From Endobugula sp047619205 (lineage in GTDB: Bacteria > Pseudomonadota > Gammaproteobacteria > Pseudomonadales > Cellvibrionaceae), in the NCBI GenBank assembly GCA_047619205.1, contig JBLHJR010000072.1:1-15598 (forward strand): a stretch of DNA of 15,598 bases, in the 5' to 3' direction. Numbering within the stretch: the first letter of the stretch is position 1; each line of letters begins with the position of its first letter. The notes beneath the pieces were generated by a model. The model was given only the letters and a program-made list of their open reading frames with translations. It searched no databases and was not told the origin of the DNA. The position numbers and the translations under genes were made by a program. Of this stretch, positions 7,901 through 15,060 are shown one piece after another.

Positions 7901-9671
7901 TATTACCCTCATTTATTGCCATAGGTAACATTAACGTCGCCACGGTACCAATTTTATTTTTTGATGAAAACTCTAAGATGCCATCATGGGTTTTTACAAT
8001 ACTAGCCGATACCGACAAGCCCAAGCCCGTGCCGCCCTGCTCTCTTTTAGTGGTAAAGAAAGGGTCAGTTAATCGTGTGAGATCTTCTTCATCGACACCA
8101 CAGCCGTCGTCTTTCACCACAAGTACTACCTGCTGATTCGCTTCATCATACTTGGTTTCAATATGTATGCCGTCTTCACGACTCGATAAGGCTTGACTAG
8201 CATTTAATAATAAATTGACAATCACCTGTTCTATTCTTTGTGCATTACCATAAATTAGCGGTAAATCGTCAGCATAATCTACGCTGAAATGATCCGTTGT
8301 TTTTCGAATGGAGTTTTCAACTAGGCGAATAGCGGCTTGAACGACTAAATTAAGATGGGTTAAATCATCATATTTTTGCGTGTCGTGACGAGCAAAATCC
8401 TTAAGGTCTTCAACAATACGCTTAATTCTATGGGCGCCATCACTCATATCATCAATCACTAATGGCAGCTCATCTTTGATGCGAGCATAGTCTAAACCGG
8501 CTATCTGTAAGTCCGGATGCTGTTCGGCATAGTGATCCAATATACCTTGCGCATCACGCCAAGCATCTTTAAGTAATGGTAGGTTAAGAAGCAGCAAGCT
8601 AGCCGGATTATTAATCTCATGGGCGACACCCGAGACTAACACCCCTAAGGATGACATTTTATCTGCCTGAATCAACTGTGTTTGATGGTCATGTAACTCT
8701 GCTGTACGTTTACTTACTTGGATTTTCAAGGTGTGATTCCACACGCTAACGAAACCCGTAATTAACAATAAAATAAAAGACAATATCACCGCAACCACAC
8801 CAAATTGTCGCCAAGGCAGCGTATCTTCTTCCTCCAAGATACCCAACCACTTATAGTAAATCTGCTGTTGCCGGCCGGTATTTTTCAGTATCGCTAAACC
8901 CTCGCTAAACTGCGCTAATAATGCCTCATTACCTTTAAGTACTGCATAGGTATAACCACGCGCAATAAAGGGTTTGCCGACCACCGTAAGATTCGACAAA
9001 CCCAATTCCTTACCCAAATATAAACCGGGTAAATTAGCGCCAATAGCATAATCATGCTTACCTGAAGATAACAGGCGTAAAACATCAACGTGGGTGGTAA
9101 CAGGAACAATCTCTACATCAAACTTATTCTGTAACAGATAATCATGCATACTACCTTGGCGCTGCACAATAATGTCTTTGCCGCGCAGATCCTTTAAACT
9201 GGTCACTTCGGCTGTACCTGTGCGCGCGAAAATAGACTGCTGAACCATGACGTTTGGCGGGCTAAAAGTAATCGTTTTTTGCCTTTCCTCGGTCACCGTC
9301 ATGCCTTGCAACACATCAATTTCACCACGATTAAAAGCCTCCCTCATATCGTCCCAGCCACCCAAAACAATTTTCACCTTTATACCCATAATCTCCGCTA
9401 TGGTTTTAGTGATTTCAACGTTATAACCCGTAGGCTGGCGATCTGCATCAAGGAATTCATAAGGCGGAAAATTATAATCGCCGCCAACAACAACTGTACG
9501 TGCCTTACCTACCCAAGCATCATCGCCAGCACTAGGGTCAGCGGGACTATCAACAGAAAGACTAGCGGCAGAAAAAAAGGCAAAAAAGAAAAAGCAGGGT
9601 AGGATGAAACAGACTATTTTTTTGTATACAAAGGGGATATGTAACACTCGAATCAGCATTGATTGTCTCAT
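7893..9671 (-). CDS. Hybrid sensor: periplasmic amino-acid-type solute-binding domain fused to histidine kinase
   Basis: This inner-membrane sensor kinase probably reads a small periplasmic ligand and phosphorylates the regulator encoded next to it. In its 592 residues: an N-terminal membrane segment (about 18-38), an SBP_bac_3-type domain (about 57-285; GDYNFPPYEF, then GMTVTEERQKTITFS), a second membrane segment (about 290-311), a short linker, the H-box GVAHEINNP with H351, the N-box around N486 and N490, G1 DDGCGVD at 521-527, DPFFTTK at 536-542 and G2 GGTGLGLS at 546-553. No PAS or HAMP is evident. R130 matches the ligand-carboxylate arginine of amino-acid binders, but the usual later aspartate falls on GAN (211-213), so the ligand may be unusual. 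Start M1 or M5 is open, as neither has a strong ribosome site. Confidence 0.92.
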   Translation of the reverse strand: MRQSMLIRVLHIPFVYKKIVCFILPCFFFFAFFSAASLSVDSPADPSAGDDAWVGKARTVVVGGDYNFPPYEFLDADRQPTGYNVEITKTIAEIMGIKVKIVLGGWDDMREAFNRGEIDVLQGMTVTEERQKTITFSPPNVMVQQSIFARTGTAEVTSLKDLRGKDIIVQRQGSMHDYLLQNKFDVEIVPVTTHVDVLRLLSSGKHDYAIGANLPGLYLGKELGLSNLTVVGKPFIARGYTYAVLKGNEALLAQFSEGLAILKNTGRQQQIYYKWLGILEEEDTLPWRQFGVVAVILSFILLLITGFVSVWNHTLKIQVSKRTAELHDHQTQLIQADKMSSLGVLVSGVAHEINNPASLLLLNLPLLKDAWRDAQGILDHYAEQHPDLQIAGLDYARIKDELPLVIDDMSDGAHRIKRIVEDLKDFARHDTQKYDDLTHLNLVVQAAIRLVENSIRKTTDHFSVDYADDLPLIYGNAQRIEQVIVNLLLNASQALSSREDGIHIETKYDEANQQVVLVVKDDGCGVDEEDLTRLTDPFFTTKREQGGTGLGLSVSASIVKTHDGILEFSSKNKIGTVATLMLPMAINEGNSE

Positions 9672-9766
9672 AAGACAGAAACTCTAAAATCAAAAAACTA
9701 CTAGCAACGATATATATAACATAAATTTTCCATGAAAGAGACACTGTTTTATAGAAAATTAGCGGC

Positions 9767-9856
9767 TAAAGGTGGAAAACTACTAATACACTCTTATAAA
9801 CAACTCTATTTAAAAGACTACTGACTAGAAAAAAACGCCCTTAAGCTCCACCTTTA
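9767..9856. repeat. 10-bp inverted repeat spanning the kinase-exporter intergenic region
   Basis: TAAAGGTGGA at 9767-9776 is the exact reverse complement of TCCACCTTTA at 9847-9856, 70 bp away. The second arm lies in the stem and loop of the terminator at 9829-9862. On the minus-strand RNA the two could pair as an alternative to that terminator's stem or act on transcript processing. No protein site is known for it. Confidence 0.35.
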
Positions 9857-9862
9857 AGCGTT
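9829..9862 (-). terminator. Intrinsic terminator of the ThrE-family gene
   Basis: On the minus strand, AACGC pairs with GCGTT (9858-9862 with 9834-9838), extended by TTAA/TTAA pairing across a 2-nt bulge. A run of seven T follows directly (complement of 9829-9835). It sits 82 bp past the stop of the ThrE-like gene and separates it from the sensor kinase gene. Confidence 0.72.
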
Positions 9863-9943
9863 CGAAGGAAAACAGAAAATGCTTCTATAATTGTTGTACG
9901 CTAATAATATCTCAAATTTTTATAAGGCAATAGTATTCATTCT

Positions 9944-11167
9944 CTACAAGGTCTTCTGTGAAGGGAAAATTACATCAGAAAAAATTAATCCGGCCACTAG
10001 CGACATAAATATTAGAAAACTTTGTGTACCGATATCCGGTGTATTGATTATGCTTTGCCCTGAAACAATGGTATTTAGTCCGATATATAACTTGCTCCCC
10101 GGCACTAGCATCACTAAGCCTAGTAGCATGACAATACTGGAAGGCAGGTTCATGATTCTAGAAAATAAATTACTATACAAACCTAATGCAAAGGCACCGA
10201 CAAAAGCACCCAAGGCGGGCCCTAAATAATGGCTGCCCCATAAGGTGGCCCCATAAGCAATGTAACCTGCGATCATCCCCCAAATAATATCTCTTTTCCG
10301 CGCCTTAAATAACACCACCAAACTTAAAGACAACAGTGTTACAGCAATCCACAAGGTCCATTCTGGTACATTCTCCACTGGAGCAAATAGCGTATCCCCC
10401 CATAACAATGCGGCCAATGCGATGCCTAAAATAGCGCCAAAATAGAGTTTAAATAATGACATCACCGCATCCATCACCCGTGCGGTACCCGAAATAAGGT
10501 GTCTTGCCGACAGTTCGGATAACCCTAGCGTTAGCGCTAAACCTGGGATATAGACAATAATGCTGGATAAGATCACTAAGGGCACATTAATACTGGGGTC
10601 CATTATTGCCACTGCTGATGCGAGCAATGCGGTGATTAATGCAACGAAAGGTTCTAGCATGTTACTCACTCGGCTAGATTTTTCTGACCAAAAAGTAATT
10701 ATTGCCACCATAAAACCAAATAGAGTCGACCATAAAATACTGTTCCAACTGGTATTCATCAGCATGGCAAATGAACCACTGGTAGCGCCAAAGGCAATAA
10801 ATGTGATGAGTCTCCCGTAGGCAGTTTGCTTGGCGGTTTCGTCTATGCGCTCAATAGCCTCGGTCAGTGTGCGCTGCTGACTATCTAGTTCATCGACTAA
10901 GGCATCCAAGCGCGCTAATGCACCTAGATCAATATCACCGGGGGTAACGCGAGCGATATGGTTATAGTCTTGCTGGTCCAGCCCTTCAGATAAAATAAAA
11001 GTTAGCGTGGTAGGCGTCACCATAAAGCTGGCTTTTATCTCAAGCAACGCAGACACGTTTTGTAAGTGTGCCTCCAGGCGATAGGCCGGCGTGCCATATT
11101 TATGAAGCGCTTTACCCAACTTTATAATAAAACGGCGCTTCTCAGAAAAATTATCGTTACCCGCCAT
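9944..11167 (-). CDS. Threonine/serine exporter family protein (ThrE/YjjP-YjjB fusion type)
   Basis: This is an inner-membrane protein of the ThrE family, whose characterised members export threonine and serine. The 407 residues join the two parts that are separate (YjjP and YjjB) in E. coli. The N-terminal soluble part plus membrane helices (about 8-250; LGKALHKYGTPAYRLEAHL, then FSMVTPTT-like FMVTPTTLTFIL) matches ThrE_N/DUF1212. The C-terminal helices (about 270-400, with MLVPGSKLYIGLN) match ThrE_C/DUF3815. Roughly ten membrane segments are visible. No good ribosome site precedes the ATG at 11167 (CACCTTT lies directly upstream), so expression may be low or the start may differ. It is monocistronic, ending at its own terminator. 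Substrate is inferred from the family only. Its upstream region contains one copy of a direct repeat shared with 12977-13049. Confidence 0.85.
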   Translation of the reverse strand: MAGNDNFSEKRRFIIKLGKALHKYGTPAYRLEAHLQNVSALLEIKASFMVTPTTLTFILSEGLDQQDYNHIARVTPGDIDLGALARLDALVDELDSQQRTLTEAIERIDETAKQTAYGRLITFIAFGATSGSFAMLMNTSWNSILWSTLFGFMVAIITFWSEKSSRVSNMLEPFVALITALLASAVAIMDPSINVPLVILSSIIVYIPGLALTLGLSELSARHLISGTARVMDAVMSLFKLYFGAILGIALAALLWGDTLFAPVENVPEWTLWIAVTLLSLSLVVLFKARKRDIIWGMIAGYIAYGATLWGSHYLGPALGAFVGAFALGLYSNLFSRIMNLPSSIVMLLGLVMLVPGSKLYIGLNTIVSGQSIINTPDIGTQSFLIFMSLVAGLIFSDVIFPSQKTL

Positions 11168-11201
11168 AAAGGTGTTATCTCACTTATTTTTATAGGACTA
11201 A

Positions 11202-11277
11202 CTTGGGCTACAGAGAGGAAAATATTACTCGTGAAGGCGATAAAATGATAGTGCAACATTGAATACTTGTTAATCAC
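11202..11277. repeat. Diverged direct repeat, left copy (flanks the decarboxylase-like/TPR unit)
   Basis: The core 11216-11252 matches 12991-13027 at 34 of 37 positions by eye. Similarity extends weakly left (CTTGGG against CTTAGGG) and right to a shared GTTAATCAC, with a 3-nt length difference between. Both copies have the same orientation. This copy lies in the presumed promoter or leader region of the ThrE-like gene. It is too long and too diverged to be a target-site duplication of a simple insertion sequence. Confidence 0.7.
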
Positions 11278-11292
11278 AGCGGAATTGATCAA

Positions 11293-11901
11293 CTAGCTGT
11301 TAGGCACTACATGTCGCTGCGGCTTTAGTTTTAAGAGCTTGGCCTCAAACATCGCAAGGTCTACTTTCATCTGCTGGTAGACTTGTAAAGCCTTATTATT
11401 GAAGCGTGTCCGAACTGACCGATCTATTTGGGGCACATTCTGCGGAATAATCGTTTGTAAAAAATCACGTCCACGAAGCAGTACGTCGCGTGCTGCTGGG
11501 CTTTGACCCAGCTTTTGGTGTACCTCAGAGGCACGATAGTAACTGTCTGTGAACTTTGGATTAAGCAAAATGTACTGCTCGTAGCGAGCTAGGGCTTGCG
11601 AATATTGATGTAACTCAGATAATGTTTCAGCCAGATAAAAAACCGCTTTACTGGTCGGATCAACGTTGACTGAGCGTACCAGCAGGGGTAGTGCTTTCTC
11701 GGGCTCTCCCGCGTCAAGGTACTCTTTTGCGTCTCTATACCAATAGCGTTCAATTGGGCTGGAAATGCGTTCATCCCTATATTTATTGGATTCACCATGT
11801 GCCCACTGAATCATTTCCCACTGACTAACCATCAAGGTGGTGAGAATCATATACAGGGCTGCATTTGCCAGCCATAAAATGGGATTAGTAGGTAGCGACA
11901 A
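11293..11901 (-). CDS. Membrane-anchored TPR protein, partner of the decarboxylase-like gene
   Basis: I do not recognise a named family. From the preferred start the product is 202 residues. One membrane segment lies at about 7-25 (PILWLANAALYMILTTLM), then a linker. Helical pairs at about 53-150 have TPR character: YRDAKEYLDAGEPEKALPLL, AVFYLAETLSELHQYSQALA, SYYRASEVHQKLGQSPAAR. A basic C-terminal tail follows. TPRs usually mediate protein-protein contacts, so it may anchor or organise the neighbouring enzyme at the membrane. The TTG at 11901 has AGGAG at 11908-11912, 6 nt upstream, and overlaps the upstream gene's end (stop at 11885) by 17 bp. A longer TTG start at 11931 has only an abutting AAAGG. 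Presence of a coding gene is likely; its role is unknown. Confidence 0.75.
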   Translation of the reverse strand: MSLPTNPILWLANAALYMILTTLMVSQWEMIQWAHGESNKYRDERISSPIERYWYRDAKEYLDAGEPEKALPLLVRSVNVDPTSKAVFYLAETLSELHQYSQALARYEQYILLNPKFTDSYYRASEVHQKLGQSPAARDVLLRGRDFLQTIIPQNVPQIDRSVRTRFNNKALQVYQQMKVDLAMFEAKLLKLKPQRHVVPNS

Positions 11902-12679
11902 TGGTCTCTCCTGCGAGGACGTACTCGCCAACCTTTGCGGTGATCTTGAGTTCTGCAGAGTCTGGAATCAAAATGTCGGTCTGTGAACCCCAGGTGATCA
12001 TACCCATTCGATCGCCACGTGATACGTTTTGTTGGGGCGAGACCCAGGTGACGATATTACCCACGTAATAATCGGCTATTCGAATAATATATATTTTTGT
12101 ACCTCGAGTATCACGTAAAACAATCGTTTCCCGTGCGCTTTTTAGGATGTATTCGGACTCATCCTCAATATCGTAGGGGGGGACGCCAAAAAATTTCTTT
12201 AGACTAACAAGCCAAGGAATCGCTTGCGTGAGTCCGATCTTCGCTTCAGCAGCGGTCATGTCCATATGCGGTCCATTAAATACGTACCGGTCGACGACAG
12301 TACCATTGTTGGGAATGCGATTAACATGCACGCCAAGAGTATGCATATAGATCCCGATAAGGTATCCATCGGTGAAGTCATGAGCATTAAGTTTTGTGTG
12401 TTGCGCGAGTGGAATGGGCACATTACGCTTGGTAATCTCTGGGATCACCCCATTCTTAACCCGCTTTACGTAGAGCACGGTTCCGTCTGCCGGGGAGACG
12501 ATGACATCTCCTGAGGGCGCTATACGTTCTGGGTCCTTGCTCAAGACAGGGTGCGTGTAACCCACACGGTCGGCAAACTGAACCAATGTCCATAAGTAAA
12601 ACATTCCCGCTAGCCCAATCAAGAACAACAGAATGCCTATAATGATGTAGTGCCGCTTTTGTAGCCGTACTGAAGTCAT
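11885..12679 (-). CDS. Phosphatidylserine decarboxylase-like pyruvoyl protein with N-terminal membrane anchor
   Basis: The fold family self-cleaves at a Gly-Ser bond to make a pyruvoyl group and decarboxylates phosphatidylserine or related amino acids. In 264 residues one membrane segment (about 11-33) precedes the decarboxylase-like domain: VSPADG at 61-66, MHTLGVHVNRIP with H118, and WGSQTDILIP at 230-239. D65, H118 and S232 fit the D-H-S triad needed for self-cleavage, so the protein is probably active. Cleavage at G231-S232 would leave a 33-residue alpha chain. The GSQ context differs from LGST of the E. coli enzyme and resembles the shorter, archaeal-type or paralogous members. The ATG at 12679 has AAGGA 6 nt upstream. 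It overlaps a TPR membrane-protein gene by 17 bp, so both are made together. Whether it is the cell's main Psd or acts on another substrate cannot be told. Confidence 0.8.
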   Translation of the reverse strand: MTSVRLQKRHYIIIGILLFLIGLAGMFYLWTLVQFADRVGYTHPVLSKDPERIAPSGDVIVSPADGTVLYVKRVKNGVIPEITKRNVPIPLAQHTKLNAHDFTDGYLIGIYMHTLGVHVNRIPNNGTVVDRYVFNGPHMDMTAAEAKIGLTQAIPWLVSLKKFFGVPPYDIEDESEYILKSARETIVLRDTRGTKIYIIRIADYYVGNIVTWVSPQQNVSRGDRMGMITWGSQTDILIPDSAELKITAKVGEYVLAGETIVATY

Positions 12680-12976
12680 ACTACTTCCTTTAACGCGCCA
12701 TTAAATACAGTGAATTATCATAAAGTTGCCTACTACCATCGACATTCTTACTTACACGGATCACGATGAGAGAGAAAAATCACTCTAATAGATCTTTGAG
12801 TATAGTATCTCTCAAGCATTCAAGGTTCAAGGCTGTGCAGTGGTCAAGATGAGTATAGGAAGGATTAACCACCCTCATTTCCCCAAACCCACAATAAAAA
12901 AACAGGTGATTGGCAATAGCTAAGCTATTATCGATTTATAAGACGTATAAGTCTTGCCCCTAAAGTAATGGTGCTC

Positions 12977-13049
12977 CTTAGGGTATGGAAAGGAAAACAA
13001 TACTCGTGAAGGTGATAAAATGATAGTACTAAACGCTTCAGTTAATCAC
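12977..13049. repeat. Diverged direct repeat, right copy
   Basis: Partner of 11202-11277; the shared core is 12991-13027. Both copies end a short plus-strand frame in the same residues (this one reads ERKTILVKVIK, the other ERKILLVKAIK, then TGA). The differences are not biased to silent positions, so conserved coding is not supported. It lies downstream of the ssb terminator and about 300 bp before the decarboxylase-like gene. Confidence 0.7.
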
Positions 13050-13105
13050 TTTACTACTTTGCTAATAGATAACCTTAAACCGTTTTTTATTACCTCAATT
13101 AAAGT

Positions 13106-13148
13106 AAAAAAGCCCCTACTGATAAAGGCTTATCAACATGGGCTTTTT
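13106..13148 (-). terminator. Nested intrinsic terminator downstream of ssb
   Basis: The outer stem is a perfect 9 bp (13107-13115 AAAAAGCCC with 13140-13148). The inner stem is 6 bp (13120-13125 TGATAA with 13130-13135) with a 4-nt loop. On the minus strand it ends in six T, 35 bp past the ssb stop. The symmetric A/T tracts mean it could also work on the plus strand. Confidence 0.8.
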
Positions 13149-13182
13149 ATACACAGGTTACAACATCAACCTTAGCTGAGCC

Positions 13183-13701
13183 TCAGAACGGAATATCATC
13201 ATCAAAGCTGTCCATACCTTGCGCTGGTTGTGGCGCAGGCGCCTGAGCTGCTTGCTGAACTGGGCGCTGGGCCGGTGCTTGAGCGGGCGCAGTATTTTGA
13301 GCGGGCGCTGGCGCATAAGACTGGGACTGGTCATGACCTTGATCGCCACCCATACCACCACCTTGACGACCGCCTAGCATTTGCATTTCATTACCAACAA
13401 TTTCAGTGGTGTAGCGATCTTGGCCACTTTGATCTTGCCATTTCCGCGTGCGCAATGCACCTTCTACATATACCTGAGAGCCTTTTTTTAGATACTCACC
13501 AGCAATCTCTGCTAAGCGATTAAAGAACACAATACGGTGCCACTCTACACGCTCTTGGGGCTGACCGGTTTGCTTGTCTTTCCAGCTTTCAGAAGTGGCC
13601 ACGCTGATATTGGTGACTGCTCCTCCGGATGGCATATATTTTGTTTCTGGATCTTGTCCTAAGTTACCTACGATGGTGACTTTATTAATGCCTCTAGCCA
13701 T
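13183..13701 (-). CDS. ssb: Single-stranded DNA-binding protein
   Basis: This protein binds single-stranded DNA as a homotetramer during replication, recombination and repair. It has 172 residues. The OB-fold covers about 1-110, beginning MARGINKVTIVGNLGQDPE, with the stacking residues W40, W54, F60 and W88 at the same numbers as in E. coli Ssb. A disordered linker rich in Gly, Gln, Pro and Ala (about 111-163) leads to the acidic partner-binding tip DDDIPF. The ATG at 13701 has a strong GAGGAGAG ribosome site. The MFS gene lies 156 bp upstream in the same direction, an arrangement seen in Pseudomonas-type genomes. No LexA-type box was found in the upstream gap. The linker codons are repetitive, but the frame is intact. 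Confidence 0.98.
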   Translation of the reverse strand: MARGINKVTIVGNLGQDPETKYMPSGGAVTNISVATSESWKDKQTGQPQERVEWHRIVFFNRLAEIAGEYLKKGSQVYVEGALRTRKWQDQSGQDRYTTEIVGNEMQMLGGRQGGGMGGDQGHDQSQSYAPAPAQNTAPAQAPAQRPVQQAAQAPAPQPAQGMDSFDDDIPF

Positions 13702-13857
13702 TCTATCTCTCCTCTACTGTTGTTTTTATATTGACTGATTGACCATTGATCGCTGCATTTAATAGCGCCAATGCATGTTTTTTTACCCTGCTCTTCACTC
13801 TGTTCTTAATGGTAATATCCTACCATATTCTCATTACCCTAGACATCATCGATTGAC

Positions 13858-15060
13858 CTAGCCTTTAATGTGCCGGGGAATTATCATCCACCTTGCTGCA
13901 AACAACCATACGCTCAGTAATATGACCATGGATATCAATAGTGCGCTTAAGCCCCATTGCTCATACAGCCCACCACCGACAATGCCTCCCAACGCAGCGC
14001 CCAAGAATTGGCAGGTAGCAAATACACCTGAACCCGCGCCTTTGCTTTCTGCTGGTAAAATTTTCGTCAATAGCGAAGGCAAGTTAGCCTCTAGATAGTT
14101 AAAGCCAATAAAAAATAAACCTAGACAAAAAATCAATAGTGGCAGCTGTTGGTGCATAAAACCCATTATGACCATGGTCGCAATTAACAACGCAATAGTA
14201 AGCAATAGGAAGGTTTTCACTTTTTTCTGTCTTTCGCCAATAATCATCAATGGAATCATCACGACAAATGATGCGAGCATCACACCTAAATATATCCACG
14301 AATGGTCAATGCGGGCCACGGCCGCTTGATCTAATAATAACGGCACGACTACAAAAAAACCCATCAATACATAATGTAAAATAAAGATGCCTAGATACAG
14401 TAATAAACACTGAGAATTCTTACTAACTGCGCGTAAATGATCGAGGGATAATTGCGAAACTTTTTGCTGTGTTTCTGCTGTATTGGGAATCACCCAGAGC
14501 AGAATCCCCATACCCATTAACGATAAAATGATGGTACCCCAAAATAATAGCCGGATCCCCGTTAATCCCAATAGAGTTAAGCTCGAAATAAACGGCCCGA
14601 TAATTAGCGCCAGCGCAAAGGCGACACCTATGGAAGCGCCAATCGAGGCCATGGCTTTAGTTCGGTTTTCTGTGGAAGTTAAATCTCCCACCATTGCCAT
14701 AATGACTCCAGCAATAGCGCCTGCACCCTGTAATGCACGCCCTAGAATTAATCCCATCACGCTGTCAGCGCTAGCGGCGACTACGGAACCCACAGCAAAC
14801 AATACCAAGCCAATAAAAATCAGTGGCTTACGACCAAAACGATCGGATAATAAACCAAAGGGGATTTGTAACAAGGCCTGGGTTACACCATAGATGCCAA
14901 GGGCAACACCGAGTAAAAACACATTACTCCCCACATATTCATCACCAGACAAAGACAGTACTGGCAAGACCATAAAAAGCCCTAGCATACGAAAAATGTA
15001 TAGCGCAGCAAGAGAAGCGATGGCTCTAGGTTGTGAAAAAGAGGGTGTATTGACAGGCAT
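13858..15060 (-). CDS. MFS transporter (YajR-like drug/sugar-type, without C-terminal YAM domain)
   Basis: This is a major facilitator superfamily inner-membrane transporter, probably a proton-coupled efflux pump of unknown substrate. It has 400 residues with about twelve hydrophobic segments. Motif A reads GLLSDRFGRKP at 69-79, followed by RALQGAGAIAGVIMA (about 108-122), which is typical of YajR-like and DHA1-type members, and EANLPSLLTKILP in the second half. It stops at RWMIIPRHIKG, so it lacks the soluble C-terminal domain of E. coli YajR. The ATG at 15060 is preceded by an AT-rich stretch with no clear ribosome site. It precedes ssb. By comparison with Pseudomonas, a divergent uvrA would be expected to the right, but none begins within this window. 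Confidence 0.88.
   Translation of the reverse strand: MPVNTPSFSQPRAIASLAALYIFRMLGLFMVLPVLSLSGDEYVGSNVFLLGVALGIYGVTQALLQIPFGLLSDRFGRKPLIFIGLVLFAVGSVVAASADSVMGLILGRALQGAGAIAGVIMAMVGDLTSTENRTKAMASIGASIGVAFALALIIGPFISSLTLLGLTGIRLLFWGTIILSLMGMGILLWVIPNTAETQQKVSQLSLDHLRAVSKNSQCLLLYLGIFILHYVLMGFFVVVPLLLDQAAVARIDHSWIYLGVMLASFVVMIPLMIIGERQKKVKTFLLLTIALLIATMVIMGFMHQQLPLLIFCLGLFFIGFNYLEANLPSLLTKILPAESKGAGSGVFATCQFLGAALGGIVGGGLYEQWGLSALLISMVILLSVWLFAARWMIIPRHIKG

Larger units (their letters stand above)
12680..13182. other. 503-bp intergenic region between the decarboxylase-like gene and ssb
   Basis: No ORF of normal size is present. From left to right it holds the decarboxylase gene leader; a 32-codon minus-strand reading frame at 12780-12878 whose frame stays open upstream to about 12944 (possible small gene or decayed remnant); a perfect 7-bp palindrome around AATAGCT near 12917-12931; the right copy of the direct repeat (12977-13049); and the ssb terminator (13106-13148). 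It looks like scar tissue around the inserted two-gene unit, but that is an inference. Confidence 0.5.

Noticed and set aside
11216..13027. Repeat copies as conserved short coding sequences ending in LVKxIK
   Set aside because: The three differences in the core are not enriched at silent positions and the two frames do not share a start codon.
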